Shown here one piece after another: positions 7,591 through 15,350 of a stretch of DNA of 64,000 bases; positions within the stretch are counted from its first letter, which is position 1; each line of letters begins with the position of its first letter. Source of the DNA: Micromonospora sp. CP22 (lineage in GTDB: Bacteria > Actinomycetota > Actinomycetes > Mycobacteriales > Micromonosporaceae). The notes below the pieces were generated by a model. That model made no database searches. It had not been told where the DNA came from and saw nothing but the letters and a program-made list of their open reading frames with translations. Position numbers and translations under genes: made by a program. The stretch is from positions 124,001-188,000 of the forward strand of contig NZ_VCJO01000005.1 in NCBI RefSeq assembly GCF_009712475.1, read 5' to 3'.

Positions 7591-8529
7591 TCAGGAGGCG
7601 GCCGGGCGGTCCAGCGAGTCGAGCAGGGCGACGGTGAGGGATAGTGCCTCCGTCAGGTCGGCCGGGCTGACTACCCCGACCGGCAGGGTCCGGGCCTGCC
7701 AGCCCGGACCGGCCGCGAGCACCAGCAGCGGTCGGCTCGGCGTGGTCAGCAGAGCGGTGAGTTGGGCCGGATCGGCGGTGGCCGGAGTGTGCGACCAGAG
7801 CACGACCGCGGCCGGTCCGGTCCGGGCGATCGCGGCGAGCAGTGCCGCCACCGGCACCCGGGCACCGAGCATCCGGTAGCCGACGCCGGCCTCGGCCAGC
7901 GCTGCGGCCAGGGCCTCCAGCGGCAGGCTGTGCTGCTCCTCGTCGGCGCAGGAGAGCAGCACGCGTGGCGGCCCGCAGGCAGGGTTGGCGGATGCCACCG
8001 AGCCCAACGCCGTCGATACGCAGCGGGTCACCAGATGCTCGACCTCGACCAGCGCGCCGGTGGCGGCGTGCCGCTCGCCGATACCCACGAGCAGCGGACG
8101 CAGCAGCCGATCCCAGGTCGTCACCACGCCGTCGGCGGCGAGGGCCTGGGCGACCGCCTCGCTGATGGCGTCGGCGTCCAGCCGCATCGCGGCACGGGCC
8201 AGCCCCCGGGCCGCCGGTCCGGCACGCCCGACGGGGATGGTCGTACCGCCGCCGTCGCGTGCCCGGCGCGGGTCGGCGGTGCCGACGGAGGCGAGGCTGT
8301 CGGGTGCCTGCCGGGCCCATCGGGCCGCCTCGGCGGGGCTTACCCCTTCGGCGGTGAGTCGTCGCATCACCTCTAGCCGGGCCAGGTCGGCCGGTGTGTA
8401 GCGCCGGTGATGGCCCGGAACATGGTGGCTGGGCCCGAGGCCGTACCGCTGGTGCCAGGTACGTAGCGTGGTCACCGCGACCCCCAGGCGGCGGGCGACG
8501 ATGCCCGCGCTCAGCGCCTCATCGGCCAC
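7591..8529 (-). CDS. MerR-family regulator with B12-binding-like domain (CarH/LitR type)
   Basis: Probable regulator of the adjacent carotenoid genes. From GTG 8529 the protein has 312 residues. Residues 5-70 are a MerR winged helix (VARRLGVAVTTLRTWHQRYG, HRRYTPADLARL), about 110-180 a four-helix module, and 185-300 a Rossmann-like cobalamin-binding domain. Key positions are altered. The Trp of the CarH Wx9EH motif is His154, while E164-H165 are kept. The DxHxxG cobalamin signature reads E-Q-H-S-L-P (Glu198, His200, Pro in place of Gly). Light sensing through adenosyl-B12 is therefore uncertain; a B12-independent or altered response is possible. The start overlaps the end of idi by 11 nt, so it is the last gene of the crtE-crtI-idi unit. 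Confidence 0.85.
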   Translation of the reverse strand: MADEALSAGIVARRLGVAVTTLRTWHQRYGLGPSHHVPGHHRRYTPADLARLEVMRRLTAEGVSPAEAARWARQAPDSLASVGTADPRRARDGGGTTIPVGRAGPAARGLARAAMRLDADAISEAVAQALAADGVVTTWDRLLRPLLVGIGERHAATGALVEVEHLVTRCVSTALGSVASANPACGPPRVLLSCADEEQHSLPLEALAAALAEAGVGYRMLGARVPVAALLAAIARTGPAAVVLWSHTPATADPAQLTALLTTPSRPLLVLAAGPGWQARTLPVGVVSPADLTEALSLTVALLDSLDRPAAS

Positions 8530-9100
8530 CTGGCCGCTCCGGCGCGTCGTCGTCCGGCTGCCCGGGCAGTTGCAGGAGTCGATCCAGTACGCCACTCAGC
8601 CACGGGGCGTAGGCGTCGGGATCGTGGTGCAGCGCGGCGGCCAGTTGGTCCGGCTCGACCCAGCGCAGCTCCGCCACCTCGGTCGGCTCCGGGCGTAGTG
8701 ACCCGTCGGTGTGGAACTCGCCGCACAGGACGTGGTCGTACTCCACCTCGACCCGCCCGGTGGCCGGGTCCTCGGCACGGTAGACGTAGACGCCGATCTC
8801 GCGCAGCGGCACCGGGTCGGCACCCAACTCCTCCGTCAGTCGCCGGTTGGCGGCCTCGGCCAGGGTCTCGCCCGGCTGGGGGTGGCCGCAGCAGGAGTTC
8901 GCCCAGCGCAACGGGAAGCGGGTCTTCGTCGCGGCGCGGCGCTGAAGCAGCACCCGGCCGTCGGGCGCGACGAGTAGGACGGAGAACGCCCGGTGCAGTT
9001 GACCAGGCGGCTGGTGGGCGGCGGCCACCGTGGCCTCCCCGACCGGCCGGCCGCTGTCGTCGACCAACTCGACGAGGTGGCTCTCCCGGGACTGCGGCAT
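8519..9100 (-). CDS. idi: isopentenyl-diphosphate delta-isomerase, type 1
   Basis: Interconverts isopentenyl and dimethylallyl diphosphate, priming isoprenoid chains for carotenoid synthesis. The 193-residue protein from ATG 9100 has the type-1 IDI Nudix layout. NSCCGHP supplies the catalytic Cys71 and metal-ligand His73, the Nudix helix runs GETLAEAANRRLTEELG (78-93), and RVEVEYDHVL provides Glu118/Glu120, matching the catalytic glutamate region. The in-frame upstream extension is rejected because it runs into the crtI end without a ribosome-binding site. The gene sits 55 nt after crtI and overlaps the MerR/B12-type regulator, in one operon. Confidence 0.95.
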   Translation of the reverse strand: MPQSRESHLVELVDDSGRPVGEATVAAAHQPPGQLHRAFSVLLVAPDGRVLLQRRAATKTRFPLRWANSCCGHPQPGETLAEAANRRLTEELGADPVPLREIGVYVYRAEDPATGRVEVEYDHVLCGEFHTDGSLRPEPTEVAELRWVEPDQLAAALHHDPDAYAPWLSGVLDRLLQLPGQPDDDAPERPGGR

Positions 9101-9155
9101 CAACGCGCTCCTCCGTTCCTGACCGCAGGGCTCGGCACCGCTTCGCTGGTCGAGC

Positions 9156-10637
9156 TCACTGCTGCTTCCCGGTGATCCGGGCCGCGGCAAGCTTGCCAGA
9201 GATGAGCACCATCGGTACGCCGACGCCGGGTTGGGTGCCCGAGCCGACGAAGACCACGTTGGACAGCGAACGGTGCAGATTGGACGGCCGGAACGGGCCG
9301 GTCTGGAACAGGGTGTGTGCGGAGGCGAACGGCGTACCGGCCGCCATGCCCTGCTCGGCCCAGTCCGCCGGGGTGATCGCCCGCAGCACCTCGACGCCCG
9401 CGCCGAAGCCGACGTAGCCGCGCTCCTCCAGGGTGGTGATGAGCTGATCGGTGTACCGGGCGGTGAGGTCGCCGCGCCAGTCGAACGGCGCCCGTTCGAG
9501 GTTCGGCACCGGAGCCAGCACGTAGTAGGTGTGCCGATCGGTCGGCGCCACCGCCGGATCCGTCCGGCTCGGGTTGGTGACCAGCAGGGATGGGTCGGAC
9601 ATCAGGTTTCCCTGGCGGATGACCTCGTCGAAGGTGCCCTGCCAGGCCCGCCCGAAGTGGATGTTGTGATGGGCGATGCGTCGGTATCCCTGGGTCGAGC
9701 CGACGTGCAGCACGACACACGAGGGTGAGTAGGTGAGCCGGCGCTGCCGGGCTGGCGGCAGCAGGTCGCGGTAGGCCACCGGAAGGTCCGGATTGAGGAC
9801 CACGGCGTCGGCGGGTACGAACTCCCCGTCGGCGGTCACCACTCCGGTCGCCCGGCCGTTCGCGGTTTCCACCCGGTCGACCGTGGTGCCGTACCGGATC
9901 TTCACGCCGTGCTTCTCGGCGGCACCGGCCAGTCCTCGGGAGACCGCGTGGATGCCGCCGCGCGGGAAGAAGACCCCGGCCACCGAGTCGAGGTACGCGA
10001 TGACCGCGTAGATGGCCAGCGCGTCGTGCGGGGCGAGCCCGGCGTACATCGCCTGGAAGGAGAAGATCCGCCGGGTACGCGGGTCGCGGAAGAACTGGTC
10101 GATCTTGGTTTGCAGCCGCCGGAAGGCGCCCGTGGCGACCAGTTTGAGCAGGTTGCCGGTGAGTAGGTCGGTCGGGGCGTCGAGATTGCGCTCGATGAAA
10201 TCGGCCCGTTCCAGGCGCCACAGGTTCCGGGCGAAGTCGACGAACCGCAGGTAGCCGTCGGCCTCCCGAGGCCCGCAGACCCGGGAGATCTCCGCCGCCA
10301 TCGCAGCCGTGTCGGTGAGCACATCGAGCGTGGAGCCGTCCGGGTAGTAGGCACGGTAGGCCGGATCGAGCGGCATCAGATCGAGCCAGTCGGTCAGCTC
10401 CTCGCCGACCGCGGCCAGCGCCTCGGCGATCAGGTCGGGCATGGTGAGCACCGTGGGTCCGGTGTCGAACTCGTAGCCGTCGACGCTGAGCCGACCGGCC
10501 CGCCCGCCCGGCACCGGCTCGCGTTCCAGCACGGTCACCTGGCGTCCGCTGCCGGCCAGGTGCAGCGCGCAGGCCAGCCCGCCGAGACCGGCACCGACAA
10601 CCACTACCTGATCAGTACGCCCGTCAACGGTCCGCAC
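9156..10637 (-). CDS. crtI: phytoene desaturase
   Basis: FAD-dependent desaturation of phytoene towards lycopene. 493 residues, the usual length for bacterial CrtI. The N-terminus holds the dinucleotide-binding motif VVVVGAGLGGLACALHLA and the ERxxxPGGRA phrase (EREPVPGGRAGRL). The C-terminus has the family signature HTLFQTGPFRPSNLHRSLSNV-like text and VFVGSGTQPGVGVPMVLISGKLAA. GTG 10637 is preceded by AGAGAGGTGG at good spacing. It lies between crtE (30 nt upstream) and idi. How many desaturation steps it performs cannot be told. No cyclase (crtY) or elongase is in the window. Confidence 0.95.
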   Translation of the reverse strand: MRTVDGRTDQVVVVGAGLGGLACALHLAGSGRQVTVLEREPVPGGRAGRLSVDGYEFDTGPTVLTMPDLIAEALAAVGEELTDWLDLMPLDPAYRAYYPDGSTLDVLTDTAAMAAEISRVCGPREADGYLRFVDFARNLWRLERADFIERNLDAPTDLLTGNLLKLVATGAFRRLQTKIDQFFRDPRTRRIFSFQAMYAGLAPHDALAIYAVIAYLDSVAGVFFPRGGIHAVSRGLAGAAEKHGVKIRYGTTVDRVETANGRATGVVTADGEFVPADAVVLNPDLPVAYRDLLPPARQRRLTYSPSCVVLHVGSTQGYRRIAHHNIHFGRAWQGTFDEVIRQGNLMSDPSLLVTNPSRTDPAVAPTDRHTYYVLAPVPNLERAPFDWRGDLTARYTDQLITTLEERGYVGFGAGVEVLRAITPADWAEQGMAAGTPFASAHTLFQTGPFRPSNLHRSLSNVVFVGSGTQPGVGVPMVLISGKLAAARITGKQQ

Positions 10638-10667
10638 CGGCGACCACCTCTCTATGCAGGAAGCCCA

Positions 10668-11822
10668 TCATGCCCGCCGGTGGGTGGCGGCGATCGCGAG
10701 GCCGACCAGTGCGGTGCGGGCGGTCTCGTCGACGGCGACCGTGTCGAGCGCGGCCAGCGCCTCCTCGACCCGTTCGTCGATCATCCGCTCGATCCGTCGC
10801 ACCGCCCCGGTGTCCACCACGACCTCGGCGAGGCGGGCGATCTCCGGCTCGGCGGCGTGCCGGTCGGTGTCGTCGAGGGCCCGCAACTGGGCCGGCGTGG
10901 CCAACTCCCGGGCCAGTACGAGCAGCGCCGTCGGCTTGCCGGTGCGCAGGTCGTCCCCAGCCGGTTTGCCGGTGGTGGTCGGGTCACCGAAGACCCCGAG
11001 CAGGTCGTCGCAGAGCTGGAAAGCCTCGCCGACGGCGAGGCCGTAGCGGGTGTACGCGGTGGCCAGCGGGCCGTCCGGGTCGACGCCGGCCAGGCTGGCC
11101 CCGAAGAGCAGCGGTCGCTGCACGGTGTAGCTGGCGGTCTTGTACCGGGCCACCCGGAGCGCGCGGTCCACCGACCAGCTCTCCGGGTCGGTCTCGCCGA
11201 GCACGTCGAGGTACTGCCCGGCGACCGTCTCCACCCGCATCCGGTCGTAGCCACGCCGGACCTGGAGCAGCCGGTCCGCCGGCAGGTCGGCGAGGGCCAT
11301 GAGTTGGTCGGCCCAGACCATGCAGAGATCGCCGATGAGGACCGCGACCGCCTCACCGAAGCGCCCCGAGTCGCCGCTGCGACCCGCCGCCGCGTGCTGG
11401 GCGGCCACCGCGACGTGCGCGGTCGGTCGGCCGCGTCGGGTAGCGGAGGCGTCCATCACGTCGTCGTGCACCAGCGCGAAGGTGTGCAGCAACTCCAGGG
11501 TGGCCAGTGCGGGCAGCACCGGGGTGACCGGCGTGTTGCCGCCGACCGCGCCGCGCCACCCCCAGTAGGCGAACGTGGGCCGGACCCGCTTGCCGCCCGA
11601 GAGGACGCAGTCGCGGGCGGTGGCGGCGAAACCGCCCATCGCCGGGTCGATAGCGGTGAGTGCGTCGACCTCGGCATCGAGGAACTCGGCCAGGGTGGTG
11701 TCGACGGCGGTGACGAGGTCCCGCGTGTAGGCGGCCAGGACGGCAGCGATCGGGTCGACTCCACCGATCGGCTGCTCATTCACCACCCGGAGGAGGTTAC
11801 CCGTTGGTTCATCGCTGGCCAT
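10668..11822 (-). CDS. crtE: polyprenyl (geranylgeranyl) diphosphate synthase
   Basis: Chain-elongating prenyltransferase supplying GGPP for phytoene synthesis. 384 residues. The first aspartate-rich motif is HDDVMD, following ELLHTFALV. The second is CDDLLGVFGD with GKPAGDDLRTGKPT after it, as in actinobacterial CrtE proteins. GGKRVRPTF is the substrate-binding phrase. The first 70 residues form a helical extension. First gene of the minus-strand carotenoid unit, divergent from crtB with 64 nt between. A perfect 14-bp palindrome lies 11-24 nt upstream of the start and there is no good Shine-Dalgarno. The transcript may therefore be leaderless or the start a few codons downstream. Confidence 0.93.
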   Translation of the reverse strand: MASDEPTGNLLRVVNEQPIGGVDPIAAVLAAYTRDLVTAVDTTLAEFLDAEVDALTAIDPAMGGFAATARDCVLSGGKRVRPTFAYWGWRGAVGGNTPVTPVLPALATLELLHTFALVHDDVMDASATRRGRPTAHVAVAAQHAAAGRSGDSGRFGEAVAVLIGDLCMVWADQLMALADLPADRLLQVRRGYDRMRVETVAGQYLDVLGETDPESWSVDRALRVARYKTASYTVQRPLLFGASLAGVDPDGPLATAYTRYGLAVGEAFQLCDDLLGVFGDPTTTGKPAGDDLRTGKPTALLVLARELATPAQLRALDDTDRHAAEPEIARLAEVVVDTGAVRRIERMIDERVEEALAALDTVAVDETARTALVGLAIAATHRRA

Positions 11823-11832
11823 GCCGCCGAGC

Positions 11833-11846
11833 GTACCCTAGGGTAC
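11833..11846. promoter_or_regulatory. perfect palindrome GTACCCTAGGGTAC in the crtE-crtB divergent promoter
   Basis: A 14-bp perfect palindrome in the 64-nt gap between the two divergent carotenoid genes. On each strand it contains TAGGGT, which fits an actinobacterial TANNNT -10 box, so both promoters may overlap here. It is also a candidate operator. Binding is inferred only. Confidence 0.5.
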
Positions 11847-11850
11847 AGGT

Positions 11851-11872
11851 TGCGTCGATTGGTGCGTCGATT
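11851..11872. promoter_or_regulatory. direct repeat TGCGTCGATT x2, candidate CarH-type operator
   Basis: Two identical copies of TGCGTCGATT (11851-11860 and 11863-11872), 12 bp apart start to start, right before the crtB ribosome-binding site AGAGGAGG. CarH-type regulators are known to bind tandem direct repeats of about one helical turn, and such a regulator is encoded at the end of the crtE unit. The link is an inference. Confidence 0.45.
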
Positions 11873-11886
11873 TAGAGGAGGGGCCG

Positions 11887-12798
11887 GTGGACTTGGATCT
11901 CGCCGATGCCTACGACAGATGCCGCGAACTGCACAGACGTCATGGCCGTACTTACTATCTCGCCACCCGGCTGCTGCCCGCTTGGAAACGGCGGCATGTG
12001 CACGCTTTATATGGATTCACGCGCTACGCCGACGAGATCGTCGATCAGACCGACGCCCTGCCACCGGCCGCGCGTGCGGCCCGACTGGACGACTGGGCGG
12101 GTCGGTTCGTCGCCGGGCTGCACGGTGCGCCGGTGACCGATCCGTTGCTCCCGGCGGTGCTGCACACCATCGCCGTCTTCAACCTCGACCGGGAGGACTT
12201 CGCCTCGTTCCTCAAGAGCATGGCGATGGACCTGACCGTCACCTCCTACCGCACCTACGAGCACCTGCTGGACTACATGGAGGGGTCGGCGGCGGTCATC
12301 GGCACGATGATGCTGCCGATCCTGGGCAGCTCCGATCCGGCGGCGGCCCGCGAGCCCGCCCGGCAGCTCGGCTTCGCGTTCCAGCTGACCAACTTCATCC
12401 GGGACGTCGGTGAGGACCTGGTTCGCGGCCGGACGTACCTGCCCGACGAGGACCTGGCCGCCTTCGGCGTGACGCGGGACGACCTGTTGGCCTGCCACGC
12501 CGCCGGGCGGGCCACCGAACCGGTTCGGGAGTTGATCCGGTACGAGGTGGCTCGTGCCCAGGCGCACTACGTCGCCGCCGCGCCGGGTGTGGTCCTGCTC
12601 GACGGTGCCTCACAGGCCTGCATCCGCACGGCCTACCTGCTCTACGGCGGCATCCTCGACGAGGTGGCCGCCCAGGGCTACGACGTCTTCGCCCGCCGGG
12701 CCACGGTGCCGCAGCGGCGTCGGCTCGCGGTGGCCACCCGCGCCCTGCTGACCCCGGCCGGCACCCCGGTCGAGGTGCCCGGACCGCCGTTGCGGTGA
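11887..12798 (+). CDS. crtB: phytoene synthase (squalene/phytoene synthase family)
   Basis: Condenses two GGPP to phytoene, the first committed carotenoid step. 303 residues. First aspartate-rich motif YADEIVDQTD near residue 51, second NFIRDVGEDLVRGRTYLP near residue 175, both in standard order. YLATRLLPAWKRRHVHALYGF is the typical N-terminal phrase. GTG 11887 has a strong AGAGGAGG five bases upstream. It is transcribed away from crtE and shares the promoter region containing the palindrome and the direct repeat. With crtE, crtI and idi it completes the route from IPP to a lycopene-type product. Confidence 0.95.
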   Translation: MDLDLADAYDRCRELHRRHGRTYYLATRLLPAWKRRHVHALYGFTRYADEIVDQTDALPPAARAARLDDWAGRFVAGLHGAPVTDPLLPAVLHTIAVFNLDREDFASFLKSMAMDLTVTSYRTYEHLLDYMEGSAAVIGTMMLPILGSSDPAAAREPARQLGFAFQLTNFIRDVGEDLVRGRTYLPDEDLAAFGVTRDDLLACHAAGRATEPVRELIRYEVARAQAHYVAAAPGVVLLDGASQACIRTAYLLYGGILDEVAAQGYDVFARRATVPQRRRLAVATRALLTPAGTPVEVPGPPLR

Positions 12799-12843
12799 GC
12801 CGGCATCCGCGCGACCCGCTGGCCGACGACAGGCCGGTGCGCG

Positions 12844-14334
12844 ATGCTGGGCGACATGGCGGAGCCGGAACTGGTGGACGTGGTGGTGCTCGGGCTCGGT
12901 GTCGGTGGGGAGGAGGTGGCCGGTCGGCTCGCGGAGGCCGGACTCACCGTGGTCGGCATCGAACGGGACCTGGTCGGTGGGGAGTGCCCGTACTGGGGCT
13001 GTGTCCCGAGCAAGATGATGATCCGGGCGGCGAACGCGCTCGCCGAGGCCCGTCGGGTCGACGGTCTCGCGGGCACCGTGCAGCTCACTGCGGACTGGAC
13101 GCCGGTGGCGCAGCGGATCCGCGCGGAGGCCACCGACAACTGGGACGATCGGGTGGCGGTGCAGCGGTTCACCGACAAGGGCGGGCGCTTCGTCCGGGGC
13201 AGCGGCCGGATCGACGGCCCCGGCCGGGTCCGGGTCGGTGACCAGGTCTTCCAGGCACGCCACGGCATCGTGCTGGGCACCGGCACGCGTCCCTCGGTGC
13301 CGCCGGTGGAGGGATTGGCGCAGACCCCGTACTGGACCAACCGGGCGGCCATCGAGGTCGAGCGGTTGCCTGCCTCGTTGCTGGTGCTGGGCGGTGGGGC
13401 GATCGGGCTGGAGTTGGCCCAGGTGTTCGCCCGCTTCGGCGTACGCGTCACCGTGGTCGAGGCGCTCGATCGGGTGCTGGCCGTCGAGGAGCCGGAGTCG
13501 TCCGAGGCGGCGGCGACCGCACTGCGGGCGGACGGGGTGGAGATCCACACCGGGGTCAAGGCCGCTCGGGTGGAGTACGACGACGCGGTTTTCACCCTGC
13601 ACGGCTCCGAGGGTGAGGAGTTCACCGCCGAACGACTGCTGGTGGTGACCGGTCGCCGCGCCCACCTCGAGGAGTTGGGGCTGGACTCAATCGGCGTCGA
13701 CACCAGCGGGCGGTACCTGCGGGTGGACGACCGGCTGCACGTCACCGACGGGATCTGGGCGGTCGGTGACGTCACCGGCGAGGGTGCCTTCACCCACGTC
13801 GCCATGTACCAGGCGTCCATCGTGGTCGCCGACCTGCTCGACCACTTCCGGCGCGCGGACAGCGGCGCGGACCCGAGCGGGATGGCCAGCGTGGTCGGCG
13901 GTGCGGCCGGCGCGGCCAGTTCGCTGGCCGGCACCGGCGCGGGCGGCTCGGCCGGGTCGGTGCCCCGCGCCGACTACCGGGCGCTGCCCCGGGTCACCTT
14001 CACCGATCCGGAGATCGGCGCGGTCGGCCTCACCGAGCAGCAGGCCCGTGAGCGCGGCGTCAACGTGCAGGTCGGCTTCACCCGGCTGCCGTCGTCGGCC
14101 CGGGGCTGGATCCACCGCACCGACGAGGTCGGTTTCGTCAAGCTCGTCGCCGACGCCGACCAGGGGGTGTTGATCGGTGCCACCTCGGTCGGTCCAGCCG
14201 GCGGTGAGGTGCTGTCCGGCCTGGCGGTGGCCGTGCACGCGGCCGTCCCGCTGACCCAGCTCCGACACATGATCTACGCGTACCCGACCTTCCACCGGGC
14301 GATCTCCGACGCGCTGAGCAACCTGGGACGATGA
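12844..14334 (+). CDS. FAD-dependent pyridine nucleotide-disulfide oxidoreductase
   Basis: A class I flavoprotein disulfide reductase of the dihydrolipoamide dehydrogenase/mercuric reductase group. 496 residues. FAD-binding start VVVLGLGVGGEEVA, then the redox motif GGECPYWGCVPSKMM with the two catalytic cysteines (CxxxxC). NAD(P) domain with LVLGGGAIGLELAQVFARFG, second FAD motif WAVGDVTGEGAFTHVA, and a dimer interface ending IYAYPTFHRAISDAL. The His-Glu pair of the interface is partly changed: HMIYAYPTFHRA keeps the His. An insertion rich in Gly/Ala/Ser lies at about 345-375. A second start, MAEPELV, four codons in, is equally possible. The physiological disulfide is unknown. Confidence 0.9.
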   Translation: MLGDMAEPELVDVVVLGLGVGGEEVAGRLAEAGLTVVGIERDLVGGECPYWGCVPSKMMIRAANALAEARRVDGLAGTVQLTADWTPVAQRIRAEATDNWDDRVAVQRFTDKGGRFVRGSGRIDGPGRVRVGDQVFQARHGIVLGTGTRPSVPPVEGLAQTPYWTNRAAIEVERLPASLLVLGGGAIGLELAQVFARFGVRVTVVEALDRVLAVEEPESSEAAATALRADGVEIHTGVKAARVEYDDAVFTLHGSEGEEFTAERLLVVTGRRAHLEELGLDSIGVDTSGRYLRVDDRLHVTDGIWAVGDVTGEGAFTHVAMYQASIVVADLLDHFRRADSGADPSGMASVVGGAAGAASSLAGTGAGGSAGSVPRADYRALPRVTFTDPEIGAVGLTEQQARERGVNVQVGFTRLPSSARGWIHRTDEVGFVKLVADADQGVLIGATSVGPAGGEVLSGLAVAVHAAVPLTQLRHMIYAYPTFHRAISDALSNLGR

Positions 14335-14409
14335 GCTGAATCCCCGGTCCGATGGCGGTTCGTCCCCGACGACCGGTTTGCGTCGGCGTACGGCGGGAAG
14401 TCGTTACCC

Positions 14410-15261
14410 GTGCGAGCGTTGTTGACGAAAATCGAGCAAGCCTCCGGCCTCGACCGGTTCGGTGACCGGTTGCAGCAGAGAGTGCAGGGGGTGCTGCGCC
14501 CGCAACGGGTGCGTGACCTGCTGCACGGCGTCTGGCTGGCCCATCCACTGCATCCGGCGCTGGTGCAGGTGCCGGTCGGCGCGTGGATCAGCGCGGCCGT
14601 GCTGGACCTGATGCCCGGCCAGCGGAGGGCGGCCACCACCCTGACCGCGGTCGGCACGCTGAGCGCGCTGCCGGCGGCGGTCGCCGGGCTCAACGACTGG
14701 GCGGGGCTCTCCCGCGACCAGCGCCGGGTCGGCCTGGTGCACGCCGCGTCGAACTCCGTCGGGTTGGCGCTGTACGGCGCCTCGCTGGCCGCGCGCCTGT
14801 CCGGTCGGCACGGGCTCGGGCGTACCCTCGGGTGGCTCGGGCTCAGCGCCGCCGGTGCCGGGGCGTACCTCGGCGGGCACCTGGCGTACAAGCAGGGTGC
14901 CCAGGTGAACGTCAGCGTCTCCGACCTGCATCTGATCAGCGATGGCTGGCACCCGGTCGCGGAGATGACCAGCCTGCCGCAGCGGCAACTCGTCACCCGC
15001 AAGGTCGACGATGTATCGGTGATCCTCTACCGGCACGGCGACGACGTGACCGTCATGCTGGAGCGCTGCCCGCACCAGAGCGGCCCGCTCGGCGAGGGCG
15101 AGGTACGCGAGGTCGACGGGCACGCGTGCGTGGTGTGCCCGTGGCACGGCAGCACCTTCCGCCTCAACGGGGGCGAGGTGGTGCACGGCCCGTCCCCGAA
15201 CGACCAGCAGGTCCTACCGACCCGGATCGTAGACGGTCGCCTGGAGGCCCGGCTGCCCTGA
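14410..15261 (+). CDS. DUF2231 membrane domain fused to a Rieske [2Fe-2S] domain
   Basis: 283 residues. Residues about 40-165 contain the DUF2231-type membrane part, with HPLHPALVQVPVGAW, LPAAVAGLNDWAGL and GLGRTLGWLGLSAAGAGAYL (about four transmembrane helices). Residues 185-283 are a Rieske ferredoxin domain with cluster motifs CPHQSGPLGEG (CxH) and CVVCPWHGS (CxxH). Electron transfer at the membrane is likely, but no oxygenase partner is adjacent. GTG 14410 is used. It is an independent gene downstream of the disulfide oxidoreductase. The two redox genes could be functionally linked, but the sequence does not show it. Confidence 0.88.
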   Translation: MRALLTKIEQASGLDRFGDRLQQRVQGVLRPQRVRDLLHGVWLAHPLHPALVQVPVGAWISAAVLDLMPGQRRAATTLTAVGTLSALPAAVAGLNDWAGLSRDQRRVGLVHAASNSVGLALYGASLAARLSGRHGLGRTLGWLGLSAAGAGAYLGGHLAYKQGAQVNVSVSDLHLISDGWHPVAEMTSLPQRQLVTRKVDDVSVILYRHGDDVTVMLERCPHQSGPLGEGEVREVDGHACVVCPWHGSTFRLNGGEVVHGPSPNDQQVLPTRIVDGRLEARLP

Positions 15262-15350
15262 CGGGCGGTCGCCCGCCCGCTCGACCCGCCTCGTCGCGGG
15301 CCCCGGCCGCCCCGTTGCGGGCACGCGCGGACGCCGAGCCCGTGCCGGGG

